A DNA stretch of 64,000 nt from Platycnemis pennipes (taxonomy: Eukaryota; Arthropoda; Insecta; Odonata; Platycnemididae). Location: the NCBI GenBank assembly GCA_933228895.1, contig OW121846.1:80240064-80304063 (forward strand), in the 5' to 3' direction. A program made the position numbers and the translations under genes. The notes below the pieces were generated by a model. That model saw only the letters and a list, made by a program, of their open reading frames with translations. It was not told the origin of the DNA and ran no database searches. Each line of letters starts with the position of its first letter. Positions within the stretch are counted from its first letter, which is position 1. This document shows, piece by piece, positions 36,685 to 50,631 of the stretch.

Positions 36685-38985
36685 CGTGTATCAGAGGTAA
36701 GCTCATCTTTGTTTTTCGCTGTTAATGTCATGCTCTTTATGTCTGAATATTTCTACCATACGTATTTTTCCATTTGAATTAACTTCATGATGTGCTCCAT
36801 AGGAAATAATGTGAGTAAAACTGCTATGAAAATTTACTTTTCTTCTTTAATGTACTGCTCTTACCTGTGATTATTGCATGTTAAAGATATAAGCTCTTTT
36901 CCAAACCTAGGATTATAAAAAAAAATTAAATAAAAATTATGTTAAAGATCAGTATATCTCCCATTTCTTTGCTATGCTTTTGACACACGCAGTCCTCTTC
37001 CAGTGGTAGTACTAATTTTTGTTATTTCCTTATCTATTACCAAGTCAAACTTGATTTATTTTCATACCAGATAGAAATATAATGTTTTCTTACTAAGATT
37101 GAGCTCTTTGTTAAACTGCATCATTTACTCTATGTTGGTATCTTGAATGCGACGATATATTCCAAACAATGTTCGTTGGTTAATTGTTAGAAATATTTGG
37201 TGGATAGTTATGCCGCATTATTTGGAACCTCAAAACAAAATGCTCTTGCGTATACGGCCATTTTCCGTATTCTCATAAAAAAGGGAAGAGAAAGGTCGGA
37301 TCGGGCCTAATTGTCAACTTAGGCTTAGGTTATTTATTACTGTTGCATTATATTCCCAAGGTGATAATAATTATAAAATTATAGCCAATATCCCTCTTAC
37401 ACTCCTTGTCCAACTCCAGAGGAGTTTACACCAGCTATCTTTTGATTCCTTGTATATGGTACGTGCATTGAAATCATTGGGAATCCTTCATCATTTTTTA
37501 ATAGAAATCAATTTAAAATGGCGAAATTAATTTAACACAAATTTTTAATTTGCTGGGTTATAAAATTTCCTGGGCATGTAATCTTGTGAAAGCCAGAGTG
37601 GAAGTTTGTTAAAGTTAGTTAGACCGCCGGCGTACCCTGGCTCGTACGTATTTTCTAGTGCCCAAACGATTAACTTCTTTAACCTGAAAAATCAGTTTCC
37701 CCTCAATCGCTGAGATAAATATTTGTAAGGTAATTAGTGCTTAAAGGATGATGTTCTGCTAGTGCCAAAGCACTGAAAAAAAATTGCTTTTTTTATTTGT
37801 ATTCTCTACTTATCTATTTCTTCGTCGTTTACCCTCAAAAATGTATGCTATTTCCTGGATGTTTCTCTATCGACACTTCTGTTTCCCTGAATTTTAGCTG
37901 TAGCAGACGTCAATGATTAATTATATTTTGACATTAACCGTTACGGGTGAATCATAACTAAGAACGCACTTAAATGTATAACCCTAACAGGAAGTACTTT
38001 GAAAGAAGAAATCCAGCGAACGAGGATTTTACGTTTCCGTGTTAGCGGAAAGTTTGATATTTAGTTATATTTAAAACTCAATGCTAAATGTTCCGCTCTC
38101 ACTGTAACGTATCCACTCCATTTTCGGCATCACAAGACCATGCCTGGTTTGGTGCGCCAATAACTCAATGGAAGAAGATATATCGATATAATATCAGAAG
38201 TTTATTGCCCTTAAATGTAAGGGACTGTTTGTAAAAAAAAATTTATTTGACTTTGAAGTAAGGTTAAGGTACGGATATGGTATAATATATAAGTCGTATT
38301 TATAAATTATGGTTAAGGGCAGGTGTAACTGATTACTGTTATTTTTTTTGCCTTATTAAAACGTCGTATATATTGCTTTATTGTCGAATTCTAAAATCCA
38401 GAAAGCAATGTTTACACTAAAATGATACTGTTTTAGAGAAATATACACCTAAATTATGTTCAGATTGATAAATGGATTTGGAGCCTTTTACCGAGGTAAT
38501 TGAAAAATAAGGATCAATTTGAAATCAATAAAGTATGGTCAGCAGTTTCAAATAATAGTAATTATTTCAAGGATTTGGAAATGATGGATTTTTGGGTATA
38601 ATGTACAAATGTACCTTCTGTACCAACGAATATGATCGAAAATAAATGGTCAAGAATGAGGCTGTTGGTTAGTTGGATATCCAGTGGAGGCGAACGACGC
38701 CTGTGTTTAATCGTGCCAATTTGGATGGGTTGGTAATTCTATAATTTTAGGAGTTTTCAGGAAACAGAGCAAGAATGGAGAGAAATACAAGAGCCAAGGG
38801 AGACCTATTTTAACGTCTCTTCCACCGGACAGTGAATTCAGCTTGAGATGTCCACCATCAGGCAATTGAGTTTGACCGGATTTTCACGTAAAAGCCGCAA
38901 CTACCCGGAAACAGTAGTTGCACAACCACAACAACCGTACTATAAATAAGGAACCTCCAACACAAAAGGGAACGCCGAAAAATGA
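36685..38985 (+). repeat. Monomer 15 (y-I, A)
   Basis: 2301 bp. The y block is joined to class I here, unlike monomers 2 and 6. It also carries the short form GTTAAAGTTAGTTAGACC at about 37609, shared with monomers 17 and 19. Confidence 0.95.
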
Positions 38986-41343
38986 CGTGTATCAGAGGTA
39001 AGCTCATCTTTGTTTTTCGCAGTTAATGTCATGCTCTATATATCTGAATATTTTTACCATACGTATTTTTACTTTTGAATTAACTTCATGATGTGCTCCA
39101 TAGGAAATAATGTGAGTAAAACTGCTATGAAAATTTACTTTTCTTCAATAATGTACTGCTCTTACCTGTGATTATTGCATGTTAAAGATATTAGGTCTTT
39201 TCCAAACCTAGGATTTTAAAAAGAATTAAATAAAAATTATGTTAAAGATCAGTATATCTCCCATTTCTTTGCTATGCTTTTGACACACGCAGTCCTCTTC
39301 CAGTGATAATACGAATTTTTGTGATTTCTTAATCTATCATCAAGTCAAACTTGATTTATTTTCATACCAGATAAAAATCAATGTTTTCTTACTAAGATTA
39401 AATCTTTGTTAAACTGCATCATTTACTCTATGTTGGTATCTTGAATGCGACGATATATTCCAAACAATGTTCATTGGATAATTGTTAGAAATATTTGGTG
39501 GATAGTTATGCTGCCTTATTTTGAACCTCAATACAAAATGCTCTTGCGTATACGGCCATTTTCCGTATTCTCATAAAAAAGGGAAGAGAAAGGTCGGATC
39601 GGGCCTAATTGTCAACTTAGGCTTAGGTTTTTTATTACTGTTGCATTATATTCCCAAGGTGATAATAATTATAAAATTATAGTCGATATCCGTCTTACCC
39701 TCCTTGTCCAACTCCAGAGGAGTATATACCAGCTATCTTTTGATTCCTTGTATATGGTACGTGCATTGAAATCATTGTGAATCCTACATAATTTCTTGAT
39801 AGAATTCAATTAAAATTGGCGATATTGATTTAACACAATTTTTTAATTTGCTGGGTTATAAAATTTCCTGGGCATGTAATCTTGTCAAAGCCAGAGTGGA
39901 AGTTTGTTAAAGTTACTTTAATTAGACCACCGGCGTACCCTGGCTCGTAATTATTTTCTAGTGCCCAAACGATTAACTTCTTTACCCTGAAAAATCAGTT
40001 TCCCCTCAATCGTTGAGATAAATATATGTAAGCTAATTATTGCTTACAGGATGATGTTCTGCTGGTGCCAAAGCACAGAAAAAATTTTCCTTTTTTTATC
40101 TGTATTCTCTCCTTATCTATCTCTTCCTCGTCTACCCTAAAAAATGTATGCTATTTCCTGGATGTTTCTCTATCGATAATTCTGTTTCCCTGAATTTTAG
40201 CTGTAGCAGACGTCAATGATTAATTATATTATGACATTAACCCTTATGGGTGAATCATAACTAAGAACGCAATTAAATGCATTACCCTTACAGGAAGTAC
40301 CTTGAAAGAAGAAATCCAGCGAACGAGGATTTTACGTTTCCGTGTTAGCGGAAAGTTTGGTATTTAGTTATATTTAAAACTCAATGCTAAATGTTCCGCT
40401 CTCACTGTAACGTATCCACTCCATTTTCTGCATAACAAGACCATGCCTGGTTTGGTGCGCCAATTACTTAAGGGAAGAAGATATATCGATATAATATCAG
40501 AAGTTTATTGCCCTTAAATTTAGAGGACTGTGTGTAACAAAAAAAATTGCTTTGACTTTGAAGTAGTGTTAAGGTACGGATATGGTATAATATATAAGTC
40601 GTATTTTTAAATTATGGTTAAGGGCAGGTGTAACTGATTATTGTTATTTTTTTGCCTTATTAAAACATCATATATATTTCTTTATTTTCGATTTCTAAAA
40701 TCCAGAAAGCAATGTTTACACTAAAATGATACTGTTTTAGAGAAATATATATCAAAAATATGTTCAGATTGATAAATGGATTTGGAGCCTTTACCGAGGT
40801 AATTGAAAAATAAGGATCAATTTGAAATCAATAAAGTATGTTCAGCAGTTTAAAATAATAGTAATTATTCCAAGGATTTGGAAATGATGGATTTTTGGGA
40901 ATAATGTACAAATGTACCTTCTGTACCAACGAATATGATCGAAAATAAATGGTCAAGAATGAGGCTGTTGGTTAGTTGGATATCCAGTGGAGGCGAACGA
41001 CGCCTGAGTTCAATCGTGCCAATTTGGATGGGTAAATAATAATATAATTTTAGGAGTTTTCAGGAAACAGAGCAAGAATGGAAAGAAATCCGACATCGAC
41101 ATTAGCCTACTCTTAATTGAAAGAGCCAAGGGAGCCCTGAATTAACGTCTCTTCCACCGGACAGTGAATTCAGCTTGAGATGTCCACCATCAGGCAATTG
41201 AGTTTGACCGGATTTCCACCTAAAAGCCGCAACTACCCGGAAACAGTAGCGGGACCTCGGCATGTACCCCAGTACACTACTAAAAACCGCAACCGTACTA
41301 TAAATAAGGAACCTCCAACACAAAAGGGAACGCCGAAAAATGA
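38986..41343 (+). repeat. Monomer 16 (x-I to z-like mosaic, B)
   Basis: 2358 bp. The first half matches monomers 1 and 4. From about 40.13 kb (CCCTAAAAAATG, then AACCCTTATGGGTG and CTGCATAACAAG) it matches monomers 14 and 18. Confidence 0.95.
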
Positions 41344-43643
41344 CGTGTATCAGAGGTAAGCTCATCTTTGTTTTTCGCTGTTAATGTCATGCTCTTTATG
41401 TCTGAATATTTCTACCATACGTATTTTTCCATTTGAATTAACTTCATGATGTGCTCCATAGGAAATAATGTGAGTAAAACTGCTATGAAAATTTACTTTT
41501 CTTCTTTAATGTACTGCTCTTACCTGTGATTATTGCATGTTAAAGATATAAGCTCTTTTCCAAACCTAGGATTTTAAAAAGAATTAAATAAAAATTATGT
41601 TAAAGATCAGTATATCTCCCATTTCTTTGCTATGCTTTTGACACACGCAGTCCTCTTCCAGTGGTAGTACTAATTTTTGTTATTTCCTTATCTATTACCA
41701 AGTCAAACTTGATTTATTTTCATACCAGATAGAAATATAATGTTTTCTTACTAAGATTGAGCTCTTTGTTAAACTGCATCATTTACTCTATGTTGGTATC
41801 TTGAATGCGACGATATATTCCAAACAATGTTCGTTGGTTAATTGTTAGAAATATTTGGTGGATAGTTATGCCGCATTATTTGGAACCTCAAAACAAAATG
41901 CTCTTGCGTATACGGCCATTTTCCGTATTCTCATAAAAAAGGGAAGAGAAAGGTCGGATCGGGCCTAATTGTCAACTTAGGCTTAGGTTATTTATTACTG
42001 TTGCATTATATTCCCAAGGTGATAATAATTATAAAATTATAGCCAATATCCCTCTTACACTCCTTGTCCAACTCCAGAGGAGTTTACACCAGCTATCTTT
42101 TGATTCCTTGTATATGGTACGTGCATTGAAATCATTGGGAATCCTTCATCATTTTTTAATAGAAATCAATTTAAAATGGCGAAATTAATTTAACACAAAT
42201 TTTTAATTTGCTGGGTTATAAAATTTCCTGGGCATGTAATCTTGTGAAAGCCAGAGTGGAAGTTTGTTAAAGTTAGTTAGACCGCCGGCGTACCCTGGCT
42301 CGTACGTATTTTCTAGTGCCCAAACGATTAACTTCTTTAACCTGAAAAATCAGTTTCCCCTCAATCGCTGAGATAAATATTTGTAAGGTAATTAGTGCTT
42401 AAAGGATGATGTTCTGCTAGTGCCAAAGCACTGAAAAAAGTTTCCTTTTTTTATTTGTATTCTCTACTTATCTATTTCTTCCTCGTTTACCCTCAAAAAT
42501 GTATGCTATTTCCTGGATGTTTCTCTATCGACACTTCTGTTTCCCTGAATTTTAGCTGTAGCAGACGTCAATGATTAATTATATTTTGACATTAACCGTT
42601 ACAGGTGAATCATAACTAAGAACGCACTTAAATGTATTACCCTAACAGGAAGTACCTTGAAAGAAGAAATCCAGCGAACGAGGATTTTACGTTTCCGTGT
42701 TAGCGGAAAGTTTGATATTTAGTTATATTTAAAACTCAATGCTAAATGTTCCGCTCTCACTGTAACGTATCCACTCCATTTTCGGCATCACAAGACCATG
42801 CCTGGTTTGGTGCGCCAATAACTCAATGGAAGAAGATATATCGATATAATATCAGAAGTTTATTGCCCTTAAATGTAAGGGACTGTTTGTAAAAAAAAAT
42901 TTATTTGACTTTGAAGTAAGGTTAAGGTACGGATATGGTATAATATATAAGTCGTATTTATAAATTATGGTTAAGGGCAGGTGTAACTGATTATTGTTAT
43001 TTTTTTTGCCTTATTAAAACGTCGTATATATTGCTTTATTGTCGATTTCTAAAATCCAGAAAGCAATGTTTACACTAAAATGATACTGTTTTAGAGAAAT
43101 ATACACCTAAATTATGTTCAGATTGATAAATGGATTTGGAGCCTTTTACCGAGGTAATTGAAAAATAAGGATCAATTTGAAATCAATAAAGTATGGTCAG
43201 CAGTTTCAAATAATAGTAATTATTTCAAGGATTTGGAAATGATGGATTTTTGGGTATAATGTACAAATGTACCTTCTGTACCAAAGAATATGATCGAAAA
43301 TAAATGGTCAAGAATGAGGCTGTTGGTTAGTTGGATATCCAGTGGAGGCGAACGACGCCTGTGTTTAATCGTGCCAATTTGGATGGGTTGGTAATTCTAT
43401 AATTTTAGGAGTTTTCAGGAAACAGAGCAAGAATGGAGAGAAATACAAGAGCCAAGGGAGACCTATTTTAACGTCTCTTCCACCGGACAGTGAATTCAGC
43501 TTGAGATGTCCACCATCAGGCAATTGAGTTTGACCGGATTTTCACGTAAAAGCCGCAACTACCCGGAAACAGTAGTTGCACAACCACAACAACCGTACTA
43601 TAAATAAGGAACCTCCAACACAAAAGGGAACGCCGAAAAATGA
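41344..43643 (+). repeat. Monomer 17 (y-I, A)
   Basis: 2300 bp. Close copy of monomer 15, 4,659 bp upstream. Confidence 0.95.
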
Positions 43644-45976
43644 CGTGTATCAGAGGTAAGCTCATCTTTGTTTTTCGCAGTTAATGTCATGCTCTTTATA
43701 TCTGAATATTTTTACCATACGTATTTTTACTTTTGAATTAACTTCATGATGTGCTCCATAGGAAATAATGTGAGTAAAACTGCTATGAAAATTTACTTTT
43801 CTTCAATAATGTACTGCTCTTACCTGTGATTATTGCATGTTAAAGATATTAGGTCTTTTCCAAACCTAGGATTATAAAAAGAATTAAATAAACATTATGT
43901 TAAAGATCAGTATATCTCCCATTTCTTTGCTATGCTTTTGACACACGAGGTCCTCTTCCAGTGATAATACGAATTTTTGTGATTTCTTAATCTATCATCA
44001 AGTCAAACTTGATTTATTTTCATTCCAGATAAAAATCAAGTTAAACTGCATCATTTACTCTATGTTGGTATCTTGAATGCGACGATATATTCCAAACAAT
44101 GTTCATTGGATAATTGTTAGAAATATTTGGTGGATAGTTATGCTGCCTTATTTTGAACCTCAAAACAAAATGCTCTTGCGTATACGGCCATTTTCCGTAT
44201 TCTCATAAAAAAGGGAAGAGAAAGGTCGGAACGGGCCTAATTTACAACTTAGGCTTAGGTTATTTATTACTGTTGCATTATATTCCCAAGGTGATAATAA
44301 TTATAAAATTATAGTCGATATCCCTCTTACACTCCTTGTCCAACTCCAGAGGAGTATACACCAGCTATCTTTTGATTCCTTGTGAATGGTACGTGCATTG
44401 AAATCATTGTGAATCCTACATCATTTTTTGATAGAATTCAATTTAAAATGGCGAAATTAATTTAACACAAATTTTTAATTTGGTGGGTTATAAAAGTTCC
44501 TTGGCATGAAATCTTGTGGAAGCCAGAGTAGAAGTTTGTTAATGTTACATTAGTAAGACCACCGGCGTACCCTGGCTCGTAGGTATTTTCTAGTGCCCAA
44601 ACGATTAACTTCTTTACCCTGAAAAATCAGTTTCCCCTCAATCGCTGAGATAAATATTTGTAAGCTAATTATTGCTTAAAGAATGATGTTCTGCTGGTGG
44701 CAAAGAACTGAAAAAATTTTCCTTTTTTTTTTATCTGTATTCTCTACTTATCTATCTCTTAGTCGTTTACCCTAAAAAATGTATGCTATTTCCTGGATGT
44801 TTCTCTATCGATAATTCTGTTTCCCTGAATTTTAGCTGTAGCAGACGTCAATGATTAATTATATTTTGACATTAACCCTTATGGGTGAATCATAACTAAG
44901 AACGCAATTAAATGCATTACCCTTACAGGAAGTACCTTGAAAGAAGAAATCCAGCGAACGAGGATTTTACGTTTCCGTGTTAGCGGAAAGTTTGGTATTT
45001 AGTTATATTTAAAACTCAATGCTAAATGTTCCGCTCTCACTGTAACGTATCCACTCCATTTTCTGCATAACAAGACCATGCCTGGTTTGGTGCGCCAATT
45101 ACTTAAGGGAAGAAGATATATCGATATAATATCAGAAGTTTATTGCCCTTAAATTTAGAGGACTGTGTGTAAAAAAAAATTGCTTTGACTTTGAAGTAGT
45201 GTTAAGGTACGGATATGGTATAATATATAAGTCGTATTTATAAATTATGGTTAAGGGCAGGTGTAACTGATTATTGTTATTTTTTTGCCTTATTAAAACA
45301 TCATATATATTTCTTTATTTTCGATTTCTAAAATCCAGAAAGCAATGTTTACACTAAAATGATACTGTTTTAGAGAAATATATATCAAAAATATGTTCAG
45401 ATTGATAAATGGATTTGGAGCCTTTACCGAGGTAATTGAAAAATAAGGATCAATATGAAATCAATAAAGTATGTTCAGCAGTTTAAAATAATAGTAATTA
45501 TTCCAAGGATTTGTAAATGATGGATTTTTGGGAATAATGTACAAATGTACCTTCTGTACCATCGAATATGATCGAAAATAAATGGTCAAGAATAAGGCTG
45601 TTGGTTAGTTGGATATCCAGTGGAGGCGAACGACGCCTGAGTTCAATCGTGCCAATTTGGATGGGTAAATAATAATATAATTTTAGGAGTTTTCAGGAAA
45701 CAGAGCAAGAATGGAAACAAATACGACATCGACATTAGCCTACTCTTAATTGAAAGAGCCAAGGGAGCCCTGGATTAACGTCTCTTCCACCGGACAGTGA
45801 ATTCAGCTTGAGATGTCCACCATCAGGCAATTGAGTTTGACCGGATTTCCACCTAAAAGCCGCAACTACCCGGAAACAGGAGCGGGACCTCGGCATGTAC
45901 CCCAGTACACTACTAAAAACCGCAACCGTACTATAAATAAGGAACCTCCAACACAAAAGTGAACGCCGAAAAATGA
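43644..45976 (+). repeat. Monomer 18 (A-linked front to z-I, B, 26-bp deletion)
   Basis: 2333 bp. A 26-bp deletion at about 44039 removes TTTTCTTACTAAGATTAA and its flanks between AAAAATCAA and GTTAAACTGC, which explains the length. Confidence 0.95.
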
Positions 45977-48275
45977 CGTGTATCAGAGGTAAGCTCATCT
46001 TTGTTTTTCGCTGTTAATGTCATGATCTTTATGTCTGAATATTTCTACCATACGTATTTTTCCATTTGAATTAAAGTCATGATGTGCTCCATAGGAAATA
46101 ATGTGAGTAAAACTGCTATGAAAATTTACTTTTCTTCTTTAATGTACTGCTCTTACCTGTGATTATTGCATGTTAAAGATATAAGCTCTTTTCCAAACCT
46201 AGGATTTTAAAAAGAATTAAATAAAAATTATGTTAAAGATCAGTTTATCTCCCATTTCTTTGCTATGCTTTTGACACACGCAGTCCTCTTCCAGTGGTAA
46301 TACTAATTTTTGTTATTTCCTTATCTATTACCAAGTCAAACTTGATTTATTTTCATACCAGATAGAAATTTAATGTCTCTTACTAAGATTGAGCTCTTTG
46401 TTAAACTGCATCATTTACTCTATGTTGGTATCTTGAATGCGACGATATATTCCAAACAATGTTCGTTGGTTAATTGTTAGAAATATTTGGTGGATAGTTA
46501 TACCGCATTATTTTGAACCTCAAAACAAAATGCTCTTGCGTATACGGCCATTTTCCGTATTCTCATAAAAAAGGGAAGAGAAAGGTCGAATCGGGCCTAA
46601 TTGTCTACTTAGGCTTAGGTTATTTATTACTGTTGCATTATATTCCCAAGGTGATAATAATTATAAAATTATAGCCAATATCCCTCTTACACTCCTTGTC
46701 CAACTCCAGAGGAGTTTACACCAGCTATCTTTTGATTCCTTGTATATGGTACGTGCATTGAAATCATTGGGAATCCTTCATAATTTTTTAATAGAAATCA
46801 ATTTAAAATGGCGAAATTAATTTAACACAAATTTTTAATTTGCTGGGTTATAAAATTTCCTGGGCATGTAATCTTGTGAAAGCCAGAGTGGAAGTATGTT
46901 AAAGTTAGTTAGACCGCCGGCGTACCCTGGCTCGTACGTATTTTCTAGTGCCCAAACGATTAACTTCTTTAACCTGAAAAATCAGTTTCCCCTCAATCGC
47001 TGAGATAAATATTTGTAAGGTAATTAGTGCTTAAAGGATGATGTTCTGCTAGTGCCAAAGCACTGAAAAAAGTTTCCTTTTTTTATTTGTATTCTCTACT
47101 TATCTATTTCTTCCTCGTTTACCCTCAAAAATGTATGCTATTTCCTGGATGTTTCTCTATCGACACTTCTGTTTCCCTGAATTTTAGCTGTAGCAGACGT
47201 CAATGATTAATTATATTTTGACATTAACCGTTACGGGTGAATCATAACTAAGAACGCACTTAAATGTATAACCCTTACAGGAAGTACCTTGAAAGAAGAA
47301 ATCCAGCGAACGAGGATTTTACGTTTCCGTGTTAGCGGAAAGTTTGATATTTAGTTATATTTAAAACTCAATGCTAAATGTTCCGCTGTCACTGTAACGT
47401 ATCCACTCCATTTTCGGCATCACAAGACCATGCCTGGTTTGGTGCGCCAATAACTCAATGTAAGAAGATATATCGATATAATATCAGAAGTTTATTGCCC
47501 TTAAATGTAAGGGACTGTTTGTAAAAAAAAATTTATTTGACTTTGAAGTAAGGTTAAGGTACGGATATGGTATAATATATAAGTCGTATTTATAAATTAT
47601 GGTTAAGGGCAGGTGTAACTGAATATTGTTATTTTTTTTGCCTTATTAAAACGTCGTATATATTGCTTTATTGTCGATTTCTAAAATCCAGAAAGCAATG
47701 TTTACACTAAAATGATACTGTTTTAGAGAAATATACACCTAAATTATGTTCAGATTGATAAATTGATTTGGAGCCTTTTACCGAGGTAATTGAAAAATAA
47801 GGATCAATTTGAAAACAATAAATTATGGTCAGCAGTTTCAAATAATAGTAATTATTTCAAGGATTTGGAAATGTTGGATTTTTGGGTATAATGTACAAAT
47901 GTACCTTCTGTACCAACGAATATGATCGAAAATAAATGGTCAAGAATGAGGCTGTTGGTTAGTTGGATATCCAGTGGAGGCGAACGACGCCTGTGTTTAA
48001 TCGTGCCATTTTGGATGGGTTGGTAATTCTATAATTTTTGGAGTTTTCAGGAAACAGAGCAAGAATGGAGAGAAATACAAGAGCCAAGGGAGACCTATTT
48101 TAACGTCTCTTCCACCGGACAGTGAATTCAGCTTGAGATGTCCACCATCAGGCAATTGAGTTTGACCGGATTTTCACGTAAAAGCCGCAACTACCCGGAA
48201 ACAGTAGTTGCACAACCACAACAACCGTACTATAAATAAGGAACCTCCAACACAAAAGGGAACGCCGAAAAATGA
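45977..48275 (+). repeat. Monomer 19 (y-I, A)
   Basis: 2299 bp. Third member of the 15/17/19 series, with private changes such as CATGATCTTT at about 46021. Confidence 0.95.
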
Positions 48276-50631
48276 CGTGTATCAGAGGTAAGCTCATCTT
48301 TGTTTTTCGCTGTTAATGTCATGCTCTTTATGTCTGAATATTTCTACCATACGTATTTTTCCATTTGAATTAACTTCATGATGTGCTCCATAGAAAATAA
48401 TGTGAGTAAAACTGCTATGAAAATTTACTTTTCTTCTTTAATGTACTGCTCTTACCTGTGATTATTGCATGTTAAAGATATAAGCTCTTTTCCAAACCTA
48501 GGATTTTAAAAAGAATTAAATAAAAATTATGTTAAAGATCAGTATATCTCCCATTTCTTTGCTATGCTTTTGACACATGCAGTCCTCTTCCAGTGGTAAT
48601 ACTAATTTTTGTTATTTCCTTATCTATTACCATGTCAAACTTGATTTATTTTCATACCAGATAGAAATTTAATGTTTTCTTACTAAGATTGAGCTCTTTG
48701 TTAAACTGCATCATTTACTCTATGTTGGTATCTTGAATGCTACGATATATTCCAAACAATGTTCGTTGGTTAATTGTTAGAAATATTTGGTGGATAGTTA
48801 TGCCGCATTATTTTGAACCCAAAACAAAATGCTCTTGCGTATAAGGCCATTTTCCGTATTCTCATAAAAAAGGGAAGAGAAAGGTCGGATCGGGCCTAAT
48901 TGTCAACTTAGGCTTAGGTTATTTATTACTGTTGCATTTTATTCCCAAGGTGATAACAATTATAAAATTATAGTCGATATCCCTCTTACACTCCTTGTCC
49001 AACTCCAGAGGAGTATACACCAGCTATCTTTTGATTCCTTGTATATGGTACGTGCATTAAAATCATTGTGAATCCTTCATCATTTTTTAATAGAAATCAA
49101 TTTAAAATGGCGAAAATAATTTAACACAAATTTTTAATTTGCTGGGTTATAAAGTCTCCTGGGCATGTAATCTTGTGAAAGCCAGAGTGGAAGTTTGTTA
49201 AAGTTACACTAGTTAGACCACCGGCGTACCCTGGCTCGTAGGTATTTTCTAGTGCCCAAGAGATTAACTTCTTTACGCTGAAAAATTTAAGTCCCCTCAA
49301 TCTGTGTGATGAATATTTGAAAGCTGATTATCGTTTGTAGGACAATGTTCTGCTGGTGCCAAAGCCCTAAAAAAATTTGCATTTTTTATATGTATTATCC
49401 CCTTATCTTTCTCTTCCTCGTAAACCCTCAAAAATGTATGCTATTTCCTGGATGTTTCTCTATCGATACTTCTGTTTCCCTGAATTTTAGCTGTAGCAGA
49501 CGTCAATGATTAATTATATTTTGACATTAACCGTTATAGGTGAATCATAATTAAGAACGCACTTAAATGCTTTACCCCCACAGGAAGTACCTTGAAAGAA
49601 GAAATCCAGCGAACGCGGATTTTACGTTTCCGTGTTAGCGGAAAGTTTGGTATTTAGTGATATTTAAAACTCAATGCTAAATGTTCCGCTCTCACTGTAA
49701 CGTATCCACTCCATTTTCGGCATCACAAGACCATGCCTGGTTTGGTGCGCCAATAACTTAAGTGAAGAAGATACATCGATATAATATCAGAAGTTTATTG
49801 CCCTTAAATTTAAGGGACTGTATATTAAAAAAAATTGCTTTGACTTTGAAGTAGTGTTAAGGTACGGATATGGTATAATATATAAGTCGTATTTATAAAT
49901 TATGGTTAAGGGCAGGTGTAACGGATTATTGTTATTTTTTTGCCTTATTAAAACATCATATACATTTCTTTATTGTCGATTTCTAAAATCCAGAAAGCAA
50001 TGTTCATACTAAAATGATACTGTTTTAGAGAAATATATACCTAAATTATGTTCAGGTTGAAAAATGGATTTGGAGCCTTTACCGAGGTAATTGAAAAATA
50101 AGGATCAATTTGAAATCAATAAAGTATGGTAGGTAGTTGAAAATAATGGTAATTATTCCAAGGATTTGGAAATGATGAATTTTTGGGAATAATGTACAAA
50201 TGTACCTTCTGTACCAACGAAGATGATCGAAAATAAATGGTCAAGAATGAGGCTGTTGGTTAGCTGGATATTCAGTGGAGGCGAACGACGCCTGAGTTCA
50301 ATTGTGCCAATTTGGATGGGTTAATAATTGTATAATTTTAGGAGTTTTCAGGAAACAAAGCAAGAAGGGAGAGAAATCCGACATTGACATTAGCCTACTC
50401 TTAACTGAAAGAGCCAAGGGAGCCCTGGATTAACGTCTCTTCCACCGGACAGTGAATTCAGCTTGAGATGTGCACCATCAGGCAATTGAGTTTGACCGGA
50501 TTTCCACCTAAAACCCGCAATTACCCGGAAACAGTAGCGGAACCTCGGCATGTAATCCAGTACACTACTAAAAACCGCAACCGTACTATAAATAAGGAAC
50601 CTCCAACACAAAAGGGAACGCCGAAAAATGA
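48276..50631 (+). repeat. Monomer 20 (B-linked front, y-II, B)
   Basis: 2356 bp. It follows an A island but has the B-linked front (TGTCTGAATATTTCTACC), so the switch lies at about 48.30 kb. A 2-bp loss makes GAACCCAAAACAAAATG at about 48816. Confidence 0.95.

Larger units (their letters stand above)
36685..48275 (+). repeat. Alternating dimer region (monomers 15-19)
   Basis: Monomers that end in A (15, 17, 19) alternate with monomers that end in B (16, 18), giving dimers of about 4,659 and 4,633 bp. The second is shorter only because of the 26-bp deletion in monomer 18. Confidence 0.8.
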
